A stretch of DNA of 64,000 nt from Serinibacter salmoneus (GCF_002563925.1 NZ_PDJD01000001.1:1-64000); one strand, 5' to 3'; shown: positions 1 through 9,421, counted from the first letter of the stretch. A program made the numbers and translations. Notes: generated by a model not told the origin, from the sequence alone.

Positions 1-159
1 CATCGCCGCGGGTGCGTCCGCATCCCCCGCGAGCGAACCGAGGTAGCCGAGCACGGCCCGACCGTAGGCGACGATGAGATCGGCGCCGAAACGCCGCACC
101 TCCTCGGTCGCCTTCCGGGCCAGGTCGTCTGCGCGGCTCACCTCGCCCGCCTCCGCGAG
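1..159 (-). pseudogene. Out-of-frame C-terminal remainder of the first NB-ARC/TPR gene
   Basis: On the minus strand this stretch is open to the window edge and encodes a TPR-like tail, for example ATEEVRRF and IVAYGRAVLGYLGSL. It aligns with the C-terminal part of the tandem paralogue at 2588-5200 (ATRDAREH, LVAAYGDAVLGLCAAL). It lies one frame away from the gene at 138-2528. Restoring one base in a valine codon near 159-160 would join the two parts as ALVLAEAGEVSRA, against ALVLAEGGDPAGA in the paralogue. It is therefore either the disconnected end of a frameshifted gene or a sequencing indel. The true end lies outside the window. Confidence 0.8.
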
Positions 160-2528
160 ACCAGCGCGCAGTTGAGCTGGGCCGCACTCCAGCGCCAGAT
201 CCCGATCGGGGTCGCCGTCCGGGCTCCGAGCGCGCGCTCGGCGAGGTCCACCGCCCGGGCGTGATCCCCGGCCATACGTGCCGCGGTCGCACGCGTGACG
301 ACACCGAGGACCGATCGCGCATCACCACGATCGGCCTGCACGAGGGTGGCGACCAGGTCGCTGCCGTCCAGGCCTTGGATCGCGCGCAGGCGGTGCCGGT
401 TCTGCGTGATCGCGTCCGAGGTCTCATACCCCGCGTCGCCGAGGGTGGCGGCGGAGTCGAGGGTGGCGTTCGTGAGGTCCGCGTCGGCCAGTTCGAGGTG
501 GATCTCCGCGAGTCGGGTCCTGGCGATCACGGTCATCCTGCGATCGCAGGGGTCCTCGGAGACGGGAATCCTCTGATGGGCCTGGAGTGCTTCGGGTAGA
601 CGACCGGTCACGAGCAGCGCCCGCATCACGGAGATGGTGAGGCTCTGGTACTCGGTACGACTGGCGTCGCCGTGGTCGGGGCCGAGCGACTCGATGGCCC
701 GGATGGCCGCGCGCGTGAGGTCGAGTCCCTCGCTCATGTCCCGTTCCCACAGGTGTGTGACGGCGAGATTGGTCTGCGCCTCGATCCGTTCCCGCGGTCC
801 GCCCCGAGCCGCCACCTCGGCGTAGAGCTCCTCGGCCTGCACCGATCGGTCGGTCGCCTCGAGCAGTTGCGCCGTCTGCATCGCGAAGTATCCCCACAGC
901 TCACGGCGGCCGTGGGTCATCGCCGTGGAACACGCGAGGTAGGCATCCAGCCGCCGGGAACTCCATCGCAGGTAGTGCAGCATCGACAGCGCCAGCCGAG
1001 AGACCGCATCCGGGGCGTTCACGTCGGCCGCGGCCTGCAGCGTCGTGATGGCCACGGGGACCTGGGCATCGAGCCAGTCCTGGCTCGCCCGCCGCCCGCG
1101 TGGGACCGCGTCCTCGGCCGGGTCGGGTGCGGGGACCCAGGAATCGATGGTGGGGTTCACGGTGACCCGGACGCGGGCGCGTTCGGTGGCGGTGGCGAAC
1201 CGCTGGGTGAGGACGGTCGCCAGGGTCTCGATCTCACGTCGGCGTCGGGAGGAGGGAATGTCGTCGGCGGCTCGGTCGGCGACGGTGGCGCGCACGATGT
1301 CATGGAGTTCGAGGACGTCGTCGGGACGCGGGGTGAGGAGGTTCTCACGCACCAGGACGGCCACCGACCGGTCGACCTCCAGCGCTCCGATCGTGTCGGT
1401 CAGGGCGATGTGCAGTTCCGCGGGGGTGAGCGGACCGGGATGGAGCGCGAGGAAGCTGAGGACGCTGCGCGCTGGAGGTCCCAAGGCGTCGTAGACGTCC
1501 TCGAGGGCAGGGACGAGCCCGGCCTCGGTGGCCTCGAGGCGGCGCAGGTGGTCGCTGAGGTACCAGGTGGGGCGTGCCGCGATCTGACCGGCGAGCACCG
1601 TGATCGCGAGCGGGAGGCGACCGCAGGCCTCGGCCAGCAGGGCCAGGTCCGCGCGGGCACGGGCGGGGTCGGTGGGGGCGTAGTTCCCGTCCGTGAGCGT
1701 GGCGAGCATGTCGCAGGCATCCTGGAGGATCATCGGGCCGAGCTCCAGCAGAGCGAATCCGTGAGGTGGCTCGATCCGCCGGCGGGAGGTCGTGATCACT
1801 GTGGCGCCCGGGGGGAGCCCGGAGACGAATGCGGTGATGTTCTCGGGGCTGGTCACATCCTCCACGATCAGGACGAGGTCGGTGGCCTCGGCGCGCAGCC
1901 CGGGGCCCGGGCGCGTGGCGATCACGCGCGTGAGCTCGGTGAGCACCGCACTCGGGGAGGCCGCGGTGATGCAGGCATCACCGGAGGCCGTGCGCAGCCC
2001 GATCGAGAGGACCCGCGCGCGGGGGCGGGCCAGCGCCGCGTCGGCTGCGACCGCGCGGGCCAGGGCCGACTTGCCGACCCCGGGCATCCCGGTGATGAGG
2101 AGATGCCGCGGCCCACCTTCCTCGGGCATCAACAGGTCGCGCGCGCTGTCACGCTCCCGGCGGCGTCCGATGACCGTGAGGGACTCGGGGTTCAGCGCCG
2201 TGAACTCCGGCCGCGCCGTGGCGGTGGCCAGGCCGCCGAGCACCGCACGGTGCAACTCCCGCAGGTCTCGCTCACGCTCCGGGAATCCCAGCACGATGGC
2301 GATGTCGGCGACGAGGTCGGGGTCGATCCGTCGTCTGCCGTCGCGGAAGGCGTCGTAGACGGTCACCTTGCCCGGTCGGCGGATGAAGCGCGCACCGGGA
2401 CGCGCCGAGCGCAGCCGCGCGATGCGCGCGGCGATCTCCCCGAACGACGGGTCCCCCGCCTCAGCGCGCATGGTGCGCAGCGCGAGGGCGATGTCGTCCA
2501 GGCTCTGCGGCGGCGTCGCCATGACCAT
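138..2528 (-). CDS. XRE-like HTH / NB-ARC ATPase / TPR protein, paralogue 1, C-terminally frameshifted
   Basis: A 796-residue STAND-type protein. Residues about 12-95 form an XRE-like helix-turn-helix region with the block KVTVYDAFRDGRRR. The NTPase has a P-loop GMPGVGKSALA (about 145-155), an LRTASGD motif (about 177), Walker B LVLIVEDV (about 217), TTSRRR (about 245), GRLPLAI (about 303) and an MHD-like LHDIVR (about 408). The rest is helical and TPR-like. Such proteins are usually regulators or sensors whose NTPase switch responds to ligand binding on the repeats; the ligand here is unknown. The frame ends at a TGA just after a one-base loss near 159-160, about 55 or more residues short of paralogue 2. 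The start ATG lies 6 nt after TACGCT (2535-2540), which suggests a leaderless mRNA. Confidence 0.85.
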   Translation of the reverse strand: MVMATPPQSLDDIALALRTMRAEAGDPSFGEIAARIARLRSARPGARFIRRPGKVTVYDAFRDGRRRIDPDLVADIAIVLGFPERERDLRELHRAVLGGLATATARPEFTALNPESLTVIGRRRERDSARDLLMPEEGGPRHLLITGMPGVGKSALARAVAADAALARPRARVLSIGLRTASGDACITAASPSAVLTELTRVIATRPGPGLRAEATDLVLIVEDVTSPENITAFVSGLPPGATVITTSRRRIEPPHGFALLELGPMILQDACDMLATLTDGNYAPTDPARARADLALLAEACGRLPLAITVLAGQIAARPTWYLSDHLRRLEATEAGLVPALEDVYDALGPPARSVLSFLALHPGPLTPAELHIALTDTIGALEVDRSVAVLVRENLLTPRPDDVLELHDIVRATVADRAADDIPSSRRRREIETLATVLTQRFATATERARVRVTVNPTIDSWVPAPDPAEDAVPRGRRASQDWLDAQVPVAITTLQAAADVNAPDAVSRLALSMLHYLRWSSRRLDAYLACSTAMTHGRRELWGYFAMQTAQLLEATDRSVQAEELYAEVAARGGPRERIEAQTNLAVTHLWERDMSEGLDLTRAAIRAIESLGPDHGDASRTEYQSLTISVMRALLVTGRLPEALQAHQRIPVSEDPCDRRMTVIARTRLAEIHLELADADLTNATLDSAATLGDAGYETSDAITQNRHRLRAIQGLDGSDLVATLVQADRGDARSVLGVVTRATAARMAGDHARAVDLAERALGARTATPIGIWRWSAAQLNCALVSRRRAR

Positions 2529-2564
2529 GGTGCCAGCGTAGGCCGCGCGCGCCGCGCGGGAACG

Positions 2565-2582
2565 TGACCCGCTCGCGGGTCA
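2565..2582 (-). terminator. Short hairpin between the tandem NB-ARC genes
   Basis: The inverted repeat TGACCCG-ctcg-CGGGTCA lies just after the stop of paralogue 2 and before the promoter of paralogue 1. It has no T-tract, like most hairpins in this window. A terminator role is inferred from position. Confidence 0.35.
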
Positions 2583-2587
2583 GCCCG

Positions 2588-5200
2588 TCACGGCACGACG
2601 AGGGCCCTCATCACCGCGGGCGGGGAGGTGGGATCGAGGTGATGAGCGACCCATCCGCGCAGCAGGGGGCTCGCGGCGTCCTCGTCCAGCACGGCGCGCA
2701 GCAACTCGTGTGCGCAAGGATCGCCCTCGAGTGCCGCGCACAGGCCGAGCACGGCGTCGCCGTAGGCGGCCACGAGGTGCACACCGTGCTCACGGGCGTC
2801 CCTGGTGGCCTGCTGCGCCACCGCGCGGGCGCCGGCCGGGTCGCCGCCCTCGGCGAGCACCAGGGCGAACGCCAGCGCGTTGGCACTCACCCGGAACGGG
2901 TTCATGTTCTCGGGTGGATCCGCGGCCAACGCCCGGCGGGCGAGGTCCACCGCCGCGCCGGAGCGTGCCGCGATCCGATCGGTGGTCGCCTGCGCGACCT
3001 GCGCCATCACCCCGAGTGACTCGTTCGCCGCGCCCTGCCCGAATGCCTCCAGCTCACGCGAGCTGTCCTGACCCTGCAACGCACGCAGGCGGTGCCGCAG
3101 CGTCGCGGCGCTCTCGGCCGGGAAGGCCCCGCCGTCCCCCATGGCCTGTGCGGCGTCGAGCGCAGCCAGAGCGAGCTCGGTCTCGGCCAACTCGACGTGC
3201 GCCTCGGCGAGCGCGATGGTGGACACCACCCCGTGGTAGCCGCCGGGCGCGTCGATGGACCCGAACACCTCCTCGTGCACCGCGAGCGCCGCACGTGGAT
3301 CCCCCGACAGCACCAGGGCGCGCATGAGGTGGCTGGCGATCGACTGCCTGATCACCGTCAGGCCCGCCGTCTGCGCCTCGGCCAGTGCGGTCCGCGCGAA
3401 CTCGATGCCGGTGGGCAGGTGGCGCTTCCACATCTCGTTGAGGGCGCGCTGGGCCGTGGCCTCGATCCGCATCGCGAGGTCACCCTCCGCGGCCACGGTG
3501 GCCAGCATCGCGTCCGCCTCGTCCAGCAGGTTCAGGGCTGCGGCGATCCCGCTGGTCTCGAGGGTGAAGTACATCCGCGACTGCGGCGCGCCATGGTGCA
3601 TGGCGGTGCGCGCGATGCGGTAGGCGTCCACGGGTTCACGCCGCCACAGCAGGTACCGCATCCCGCTCGCCGCCAGCGCCGTGACCTCCTGTTCCAGGCC
3701 CTCGTCGGCGGCGACCTGTGCGGTGGTGACCGCCAGGGCGATGTGCTCCGCCAGCCAGGTGCGGCACCCCTGAGGGTCGGGGGGTACGGCCTGCGCCTCC
3801 CAGGAGCCCTCCGGCGCCGTGGGCGGGAACAGCGCCTCCAGGACCGGATCCGGCGGGCTGGTCAACTCCGCCCGCCCGATGGCTGTGATCAGGCGCTGCG
3901 CGAGGCTGCTGGCGAGGGCCTGGGCCTCCCGGGTGCGCTGGGAGGCGGGGAAGCGATCAACCGCACGGTCGGCGGCCACGGCGCGCACGACGTCGTGCAG
4001 CACCAGCGTGCCGGAGTCCTCCTGGTGCACGAGGTTCTCCAGGCGCAGGACGCCGAGCGCGGCATCGACCTGCTCCGGCGTGAGGTCTCGGCGCAGCGAG
4101 ACCGCCACCTCCCCGGCTGTCAGCGGTCCCGGGTGGATCGCGAGCAGGCTCAGGACGTGCTCGGGGGCATGCTCGAGTGAGTCGAGGACCTCCTCCAGGG
4201 CGGGTGCCAGGCCCCCGTCGATCGCCTCCAGCCGCCGCAGGTGATCCGACAGGAGCCACCCGGGCCGCGCGGCGATCTGCCCGGCCACCACAGCCACAGC
4301 CAGCGGGAGCCCTCCGCAGTGCGCCGCGATCGCCTCCACGATCCCCGGGTCGCGCTGCACGGGGGAGCCGGCGGCGTCGATCTGTCGTGCCAGGAGCTCG
4401 CACGCGGCCTGCGTGGTCAGCGGTGGGAGGTCCATCGTGGTCATCGCATCGGCCAGACGGCGCCGGGAAGTGGCGATGAGGGTGGTGGTCGGCTTCAGGC
4501 CCATCGCGAATCGGGCGAGTCCCGCGCGGTCGGTCGCGTCGTCCAGCACCACCACCAGGCCACGGTCACGTGGCATGTCCGCCACGTGGTCGCGCAGTTG
4601 GCGCAGCAGGACAGCGGGATCGGTCGCCTCCGTGCCCTCGTCTCCGGAGGCGGTGCGCAGCGACACCCGGACCACCTGGGCGCCTGCCTCGCGCGCCGTC
4701 TCCTCGGCGAGGCGGAGCGCGAAGGCCGACTTGCCCACGCCGGGCATCCCGGTGATCAGGAGTCGGCGCGGCCCTGCCGTGCGGGTGAGCAGGTCGCGGG
4801 CGTGGTCGAGGTCGGCGGCGCGTCCGATCAGCGGTTCGGGGACCTCGGCAGGCTCCAGGAGGGTGATGTCGGGCCGAGCGGTGCTGCGTGCACGCCCGCC
4901 CGCTGCCGCCACACACATCGACCGCAGGTCCTGCTCGCGCTCGGGAAACCCCAGCGCGAGCGTGATGTCGGCCACCAGTTCGGGGTCCACGCGCCGCCTG
5001 CCGTCGCGGAAGGCGTCGTACACCGTGACACGGCCGGGCCGGGCACCCCAGGCCGAGGAGCCGCGCTCGCCCCGCAGCCGAGCGATGCGCGCCGTGATCT
5101 CTCCGAACGAGGGGTCCCCGGCCGCAAGTCGCATCCCGCGCAGTTCGGCCGCGATCGCGTCGAACGGTGCGGACCGGCTCGGTTCTCCCACGCTGGCCAC
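2588..5200 (-). CDS. XRE-like HTH / NB-ARC ATPase / TPR protein, paralogue 2
   Basis: About 870 residues, intact, and the closest relative of the gene downstream of it. It has an N-terminal HTH region containing RVTVYDAFRDGRRR (about 57-70). The NTPase shows P-loop GMPGVGKSAF (about 151), LRTASGDE (about 182), Walker B GLVVVLDDA, ATSRRR, GGLPLAV and LHDVVR, followed by a TPR-like C-terminal half. The frame stays open to 5287, but a start there would overlap the kinase gene by 46 bases. GTG 5200 or 5191 gives an N-terminus matching the paralogues, so I chose 5200. It probably acts as a ligand-gated transcription regulator or sensor; nothing next to it shows a target. Confidence 0.85.
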   Translation of the reverse strand: MASVGEPSRSAPFDAIAAELRGMRLAAGDPSFGEITARIARLRGERGSSAWGARPGRVTVYDAFRDGRRRVDPELVADITLALGFPEREQDLRSMCVAAAGGRARSTARPDITLLEPAEVPEPLIGRAADLDHARDLLTRTAGPRRLLITGMPGVGKSAFALRLAEETAREAGAQVVRVSLRTASGDEGTEATDPAVLLRQLRDHVADMPRDRGLVVVLDDATDRAGLARFAMGLKPTTTLIATSRRRLADAMTTMDLPPLTTQAACELLARQIDAAGSPVQRDPGIVEAIAAHCGGLPLAVAVVAGQIAARPGWLLSDHLRRLEAIDGGLAPALEEVLDSLEHAPEHVLSLLAIHPGPLTAGEVAVSLRRDLTPEQVDAALGVLRLENLVHQEDSGTLVLHDVVRAVAADRAVDRFPASQRTREAQALASSLAQRLITAIGRAELTSPPDPVLEALFPPTAPEGSWEAQAVPPDPQGCRTWLAEHIALAVTTAQVAADEGLEQEVTALAASGMRYLLWRREPVDAYRIARTAMHHGAPQSRMYFTLETSGIAAALNLLDEADAMLATVAAEGDLAMRIEATAQRALNEMWKRHLPTGIEFARTALAEAQTAGLTVIRQSIASHLMRALVLSGDPRAALAVHEEVFGSIDAPGGYHGVVSTIALAEAHVELAETELALAALDAAQAMGDGGAFPAESAATLRHRLRALQGQDSSRELEAFGQGAANESLGVMAQVAQATTDRIAARSGAAVDLARRALAADPPENMNPFRVSANALAFALVLAEGGDPAGARAVAQQATRDAREHGVHLVAAYGDAVLGLCAALEGDPCAHELLRAVLDEDAASPLLRGWVAHHLDPTSPPAVMRALVVP

Positions 5201-5241
5201 GATACGGCCACCATCCGATCCTCGCGTCTCGGGGGGCGTGC

Positions 5242-6042
5242 TCAGGTGCAGGCTCGTGCGGCAGCGACTGCCTGGTCCCCGTACCAACCGCCGAAGAGCT
5301 CAGCGTGCACGAGCAGGGGATGCAGTTGATGCAGGTGCACCCGGTCCTGCCACCCCGGGGCCAGGGGGGAGACCTCCTGGTACCCGGCGAGCACGTCCTG
5401 CAGGTAGGGCAGGCCGAACAGTGCGAGCATCGCCAGGTCCGTCTCGGCGTGGCCACCGTGCGCGGCCGGGTCGATGAGCACGCACCCGGTCTCGGTCCAC
5501 ATCACGTTCCCCGACCACAGGTCGCCGTGCACTCGTGCCGGGGTGTCGGGCTCGAGGAGTTGTGGCTGCGGATGGTTCATCGCCCCGTCCACGAGCAGGG
5601 CGCAGACTTCCTCCACCGCTCGCGCCCCCTGCGGGCTGACGCTGTCGCGGCCGACGGCGTTGCGCAGATGCGGCAGCAGACGGTAGGTGGCGTAGAACTC
5701 GCCCCAGTGTCGGGGCGCGTCAGGCGCCTCCGGATGGGTCGGCGTGGCCAGGCGCGCGGCACCGATCACGCCGTCCCCACGGGTGCCCGGGGGTGCCATC
5801 CCCCAGGTGAGGGCACCCGCCGCATGGGTGCGGGCCAGAGCGCGTCCGAACTCGCGGGCATGAAGGGGCTGCGGGTGGGCGCGGGTGAGGCGCTCGAGCA
5901 CCAGACGCGGACCCTCCAGCGCAACCACGGTGACCACCGCGGCTCCGCCGCTGCCCTGGGCGGCGGCCAGCCAGCGCAGCCCGGCGGCCTCCCGCTCGGC
6001 GGCCTCCGGCGGGAGGACCTTGCTCCAGGTGCGTCGCGGCAT
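5242..6042 (-). CDS. Fructosamine/ketosamine-3-kinase family protein
   Basis: A 266-residue protein of the fructosamine kinase (APH-like) family. It carries the family hallmark HGDLWSGN (about 180), which holds the catalytic Asp, and LIDPAAHGGHAETDLAM with the metal-binding Asp. An upstream FYATYRLLP segment also fits the family. Members phosphorylate sugar adducts on amines at O3 so that they break down, which repairs glycated proteins or detoxifies amines. The start ATG at 6042 has an AAGGA ribosome site about 7 bases upstream. It sits immediately before paralogue 2 on the same strand and could be cotranscribed with it. The substrate is not deducible. Confidence 0.85.
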   Translation of the reverse strand: MPRRTWSKVLPPEAAEREAAGLRWLAAAQGSGGAAVVTVVALEGPRLVLERLTRAHPQPLHAREFGRALARTHAAGALTWGMAPPGTRGDGVIGAARLATPTHPEAPDAPRHWGEFYATYRLLPHLRNAVGRDSVSPQGARAVEEVCALLVDGAMNHPQPQLLEPDTPARVHGDLWSGNVMWTETGCVLIDPAAHGGHAETDLAMLALFGLPYLQDVLAGYQEVSPLAPGWQDRVHLHQLHPLLVHAELFGGWYGDQAVAAARACT

Positions 6043-6247
6043 GGTCGTCCTTGCTGGTCTCGACGGGCCTGCGCAGGGGCGCCGGCCCGGGTGGGCATGA
6101 GTAGGTCTCTCACCAGGTTAGGGATCTGTGGTCTGTTCCGCCTCGCGAACGGCGAGCGCCGCACCGCCGAGGGGCGGGGTGTGCGTGGTGTGGCACGATT
6201 CACCCGCATCCGAGCGAACTGATTTTGCCGCGCCCTTTGACGGGCTG

Positions 6248-6269
6248 TGAAGCGTTGGTTCACGCTTCA
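6248..6269. promoter_or_regulatory. Inverted repeat upstream of the secreted protein gene
   Basis: TGAAGCGT-tggttc-ACGCTTCA is a perfect 8-base inverted repeat in the 276-base gap between the kinase and secreted-protein genes, about 50 bases before the chosen start. It could be an operator or a leader hairpin. A TTGACG lies at 6237-6242, but I see no convincing -10 box at the right spacing. Confidence 0.35.
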
Positions 6270-6318
6270 TCGGCCGGGCACGCGGTCCGGCTCCGTATCG
6301 AGCGAGTGGGGGCTCATC

Positions 6319-7017
6319 ATGAGCAACGTCCAGGGTTCAAGCACGCCCGCCAACAAGTCGAACAGCAGTGCGATAGTGCGCCGTGGCCTGCTTCGAGGTG
6401 CGGTATGGTCGGTGCCTGTGGTCGCCGTCACGAGCGCGGTGGCACCCGCGGCCATGGCTTCCACCGCGCCGACCCTCTCGGGGAGCTGTGCGACCCCCGG
6501 GGCCCAGCAGGGCGACCAGAAGCAGTACCTCGGATGGATCGCGGACGGGTTCCGCGTCACGGTTGCTGATCCCTCGGGCGTGCCGCAGGCGGGCGTCGCC
6601 GTGACGTTCTCGATCACCGGGAGCGACCGTGGCAAGAAGAACATGAGCTTCGTGCGTAACCCCTGCCTCTCGGCCGCGGCGGCGTGGTCGGCGATGCAAG
6701 GCTCCGGGAGCGACTACTCGATCACTCTGGTGACGGACGTCAACGGGACGATCGCCCTGGACGGGGGCGCGAACGGCGCGAACACCACGTGTGGTGGGCA
6801 GCTCATGGGCTACCACGGCACCTGGGGCTACCTGCGCATCGGGGACGAGGTGAAGCCGGAGTGGCTGACGCTCATGGCCACCGCGTCGGGCTACGGTACG
6901 CAGTCCCTGGCCACCCGGCTCGTCACCCCGACCAGTGGCGGATTCGAGCGGTACTACTGGCCGGGACTGCTACCGACCACCACCAGCGGCGTCTGCCCGG
7001 CCCCGACCGCGGTCTGA
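6319..7017 (+). CDS. Tat-type secreted protein with an Ig-like domain
   Basis: About 232 residues from ATG 6319, preceded by a GGGGG-containing ribosome site. An upstream start at 6247 would place a non-signal extension in front. Residues about 23-50 form a Tat-like signal: twin arginine in VRRGLLRGAVW, a hydrophobic stretch, then APAAMAS. The mature part contains VPQAGVAVTFSITG, which resembles bacterial Ig-like (Big_1) folds, and a few cysteines that could form disulfides. No enzyme motif is visible. It probably acts outside the cell as a binding or surface protein. It stands alone: a hairpin at 7077-7110 separates it from the moxR operon. Confidence 0.7.
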   Translation: MSNVQGSSTPANKSNSSAIVRRGLLRGAVWSVPVVAVTSAVAPAAMASTAPTLSGSCATPGAQQGDQKQYLGWIADGFRVTVADPSGVPQAGVAVTFSITGSDRGKKNMSFVRNPCLSAAAAWSAMQGSGSDYSITLVTDVNGTIALDGGANGANTTCGGQLMGYHGTWGYLRIGDEVKPEWLTLMATASGYGTQSLATRLVTPTSGGFERYYWPGLLPTTTSGVCPAPTAV

Positions 7018-7024
7018 ACGGCGC

Positions 7025-7054
7025 CACGCCGGCAACGCCCACGCCGGCAACGCC
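7025..7054. repeat. Two direct copies of a 15-base unit
   Basis: CACGCCGGCAACGCC occurs twice in perfect tandem just after the stop of the secreted protein gene, followed by the start of a third unit. It may be a small slippage product. Confidence 0.7.
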
Positions 7055-7076
7055 CACGCACACCCTGCGCACGCGA

Positions 7077-7110
7077 GCCCGCCACCTCTCGATTCCACCG
7101 AGTGGCGGGC
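7077..7110 (+). terminator. Hairpin after the secreted protein gene
   Basis: GCCCGCCAC and GTGGCGGGC form a perfect 9-base stem around a 16-base loop. It lies between 7017 and the moxR start and has no T-tract. A terminator separating two transcription units is likely. Confidence 0.55.
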
Positions 7111-7133
7111 CCGCGCTGTGACAGACTCGTGGC

Positions 7134-8135
7134 ATGAGGAACACCTCCGGCGTCGAGGGAGCCACCGGATACCCGCCGCAGGCCGTGCGCGAGGTCGGTG
7201 ACGCGATCGCGCAGGCCGTGGGCACGGTGTTGGTGGGCAAGGACGAGGTGATCGACCTCGCGCTGGTCTGCCTGCTCAGCGAGGGGCACCTGCTCATCGA
7301 GGACCTCCCCGGCACCGGGAAGACCAGCCTCGCGAAGGCCCTTGCGCGTGCGCTCGGGGTGGCGACCTCCCGGATCCAGTTCACCCCGGACCTCATGCCG
7401 AGCGATGTGACCGGGGTGAGCATCTACAACCGCGCCACCGGCGCGTTCGAGTTCCGCCCCGGGCCCGTGTTCGCCTCCATCGTGGTGGCGGACGAGATCA
7501 ACCGGGCCTCACCGAAGACCCAGTCGGCTCTCCTGGAGGCGATGGAGGAGCAGCAGGTCTCCGTGGACGGTGCCACCCACCCGCTGGCCGAGCCCTTCCT
7601 GGTGCTGGCGACCCAGAACCCGGTCGAGATGGAGGGCACCTACCCGCTTCCGGAGGCGCAGCGTGACCGTTTCCTCGCGCGCACCGCCATCGGCTACCCC
7701 GATGCGGCCGCCGAGTCGGCGATGCTGCTGGACCGCGAGGCCAGCGACCCGCTGCGCGACCTGCGCCCCGTGACCGATGCCGCCACGGTGCGCGAGGTCA
7801 TCGCCGCCGTCCGCCGCGTCCACCTCGCCCCCCTGGTGCGCGACTACCTGGTCGCGGTGGTGCGCTCCACCCGGACCGCCCCCGGTGTGCGGCTCGGGGC
7901 CTCACCGCGCGCCGCCCTGCACCTCTCCCGCGCCGCGCGTGCCCGCGCGGCGCTGCACGGCCGCGATCACGTCACCCCGAGCGACGTGGTCGCCCTGGCG
8001 GCTCCCGTGCTGGCCCACCGACTGGTGCTGACCCCCGCCGGTCACACCGGGTCGCTCGGTGCCGGCGCCACCAGCCAGGACGTGATCTCGGAGATCCTCG
8101 CGCACGTTGCCATCCCGCGGGGTGCGCCGCGGTGA
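7134..8135 (+). CDS. moxR: MoxR-family AAA+ ATPase
   Basis: A 333-residue AAA_3 ATPase. The Walker A is DLPGTGKTSLAKAL (about 57-70), Walker B is ASIVVADEINRA (about 116), sensor 1 is LATQNPVEMEGTYPLPEAQ (about 158), and an AAA lid domain follows. MoxR proteins act as chaperone-like ATPases on partner proteins, usually encoded next to DUF58 and transglutaminase genes as here. The stop overlaps the next start (GTGA), showing translational coupling. CAGACT lies 6 nt before the ATG and may be the -10 box of a leaderless transcript. Confidence 0.92.
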   Translation: MRNTSGVEGATGYPPQAVREVGDAIAQAVGTVLVGKDEVIDLALVCLLSEGHLLIEDLPGTGKTSLAKALARALGVATSRIQFTPDLMPSDVTGVSIYNRATGAFEFRPGPVFASIVVADEINRASPKTQSALLEAMEEQQVSVDGATHPLAEPFLVLATQNPVEMEGTYPLPEAQRDRFLARTAIGYPDAAAESAMLLDREASDPLRDLRPVTDAATVREVIAAVRRVHLAPLVRDYLVAVVRSTRTAPGVRLGASPRAALHLSRAARARAALHGRDHVTPSDVVALAAPVLAHRLVLTPAGHTGSLGAGATSQDVISEILAHVAIPRGAPR

Positions 8136-9412
8136 CCACGGCGCCGGCCCCGGTGCGCGACCCGGTGCGCGCAGCCGCCACCGCGCCCTCGAGTCAGGCG
8201 GCCCGGCGACGGGTGCGGCGCACGTTCACGGCGCGTGGCTGGGTGATGCTCGCCGTCGGGTGCGGCCTGGCGGCCCTCGGCCTCCTCTTCGACGAACGTG
8301 ACCTGCTGCTGCCCGCGGTGGTCGCCCTGCTGCTGCCACCGCTGGCGTGGCTCGCCACCTTCACCTCCCGCCCCTCCTTCGCCGCCGCCTACCGCCTCGA
8401 ACCCGAGGTGCTCCAGGCGGGGGAGCGTGGGCTGCTGCACCTCGACCTGCGCAACACGGCCCGACGGCGCAGCGGCACCCTGGACGTGGTGCTGCCCGCG
8501 GTTCCCGGGATCACGCGGGCGAGCCGCCACGCGCGCGGATCCCTGGTCCCCGGGCGTGCCGAGGTGATCACCATCCCCCTTCAGGGCGTGCGGCGCGGAC
8601 GGTATCCGATCGCCTCACCGCGGCTTCGGGTGCTGGACCCGCTCGGGCTGTGCCAGGCGAACGCGGCCCTCGGCGTCACCGCCACCCTCGCCGTCGCGCC
8701 CCGACCCGTGGCCCTCACCGGCCTGCCCCGCAGCCTGTCCGGTTCCGCGGAGGCCCGCGGTGCGCAGCCGGGTGGCGCCAGCGGCGCGCCGCAGGCCACC
8801 CTGCGGCCCTACGTCAGCGGCGACGACCCCCGGCTGATCAACTGGCGTGCCTCCGCCCGGCAGGAGGAGGGGCTGTTGGTGCGCACACCGGAGGCGGTGC
8901 AGGCGGACTCCGCCGCGGTGATCCTGGACTGCCGCAGCGGTGGCGAGGGTGAGAGGGCGGCCCGCAGCGGCGTGGCCGAGGAGGGCCTGGAGCGGTGCGT
9001 CACCATGGCCGCCTCGGTGCTCGTCCAACTCCTGGATCGCGGAGTGCTCACCGCGCTGGTGGACCAGGCCGGCACCGTGCTGGCCACCCCCGAGACCCCC
9101 GCCGAGGCCCTGGCAGCGCTGGTGGACCTCACCGGTTCAGCCGCCGCGCCCCTCTCGCCCGAGGTGCCGGGACGGCCGGACCTGATCATCGCCGTGGCCG
9201 CCGTCCACACGGACGCCGACGCCATGGGACTGGCGAACGCCCGCCGGCAGGGCGCCACCTGCCTCGCCTTCCTGGGCGCGGAGGCGGCCGCCGCCGCGAG
9301 TGCTGAGCGCGCACGCGCCGTGCTCGCCTCCCACGGCTGGCACGTGACCGACCTCGGCGCCGACCCCGCCCTCGATTGGAACGCGGCGCGCCGCCGCGTG
9401 CCGGCCCTGTAG
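8132..9412 (+). CDS. DUF58 domain membrane protein
   Basis: 426 residues. Two close hydrophobic segments occupy about 28-76, then a long extracytoplasmic or cytoplasmic beta-rich part leads to the DUF58 signature YVSGDDPRLINWRASAR (about 229-245) and a von Willebrand A-like C-terminal half. DUF58 proteins pair with MoxR ATPases; their molecular task is poorly known, with envelope or complex-assembly roles proposed. It starts with GTG overlapping the moxR stop by four bases, and the transglutaminase gene follows after 9 bases, so all three form one operon. Confidence 0.9.
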   Translation: MTTAPAPVRDPVRAAATAPSSQAARRRVRRTFTARGWVMLAVGCGLAALGLLFDERDLLLPAVVALLLPPLAWLATFTSRPSFAAAYRLEPEVLQAGERGLLHLDLRNTARRRSGTLDVVLPAVPGITRASRHARGSLVPGRAEVITIPLQGVRRGRYPIASPRLRVLDPLGLCQANAALGVTATLAVAPRPVALTGLPRSLSGSAEARGAQPGGASGAPQATLRPYVSGDDPRLINWRASARQEEGLLVRTPEAVQADSAAVILDCRSGGEGERAARSGVAEEGLERCVTMAASVLVQLLDRGVLTALVDQAGTVLATPETPAEALAALVDLTGSAAAPLSPEVPGRPDLIIAVAAVHTDADAMGLANARRQGATCLAFLGAEAAAAASAERARAVLASHGWHVTDLGADPALDWNAARRRVPAL

Positions 9413-9421
9413 GCAGTCGGC

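Noticed and set aside
672-2567. Long open frame antisense to the first NB-ARC gene
   Set aside because: It mirrors a clear NB-ARC gene and is rich in Gly, Arg and Gln, as expected from third-position GC on the other strand. No domain is visible.
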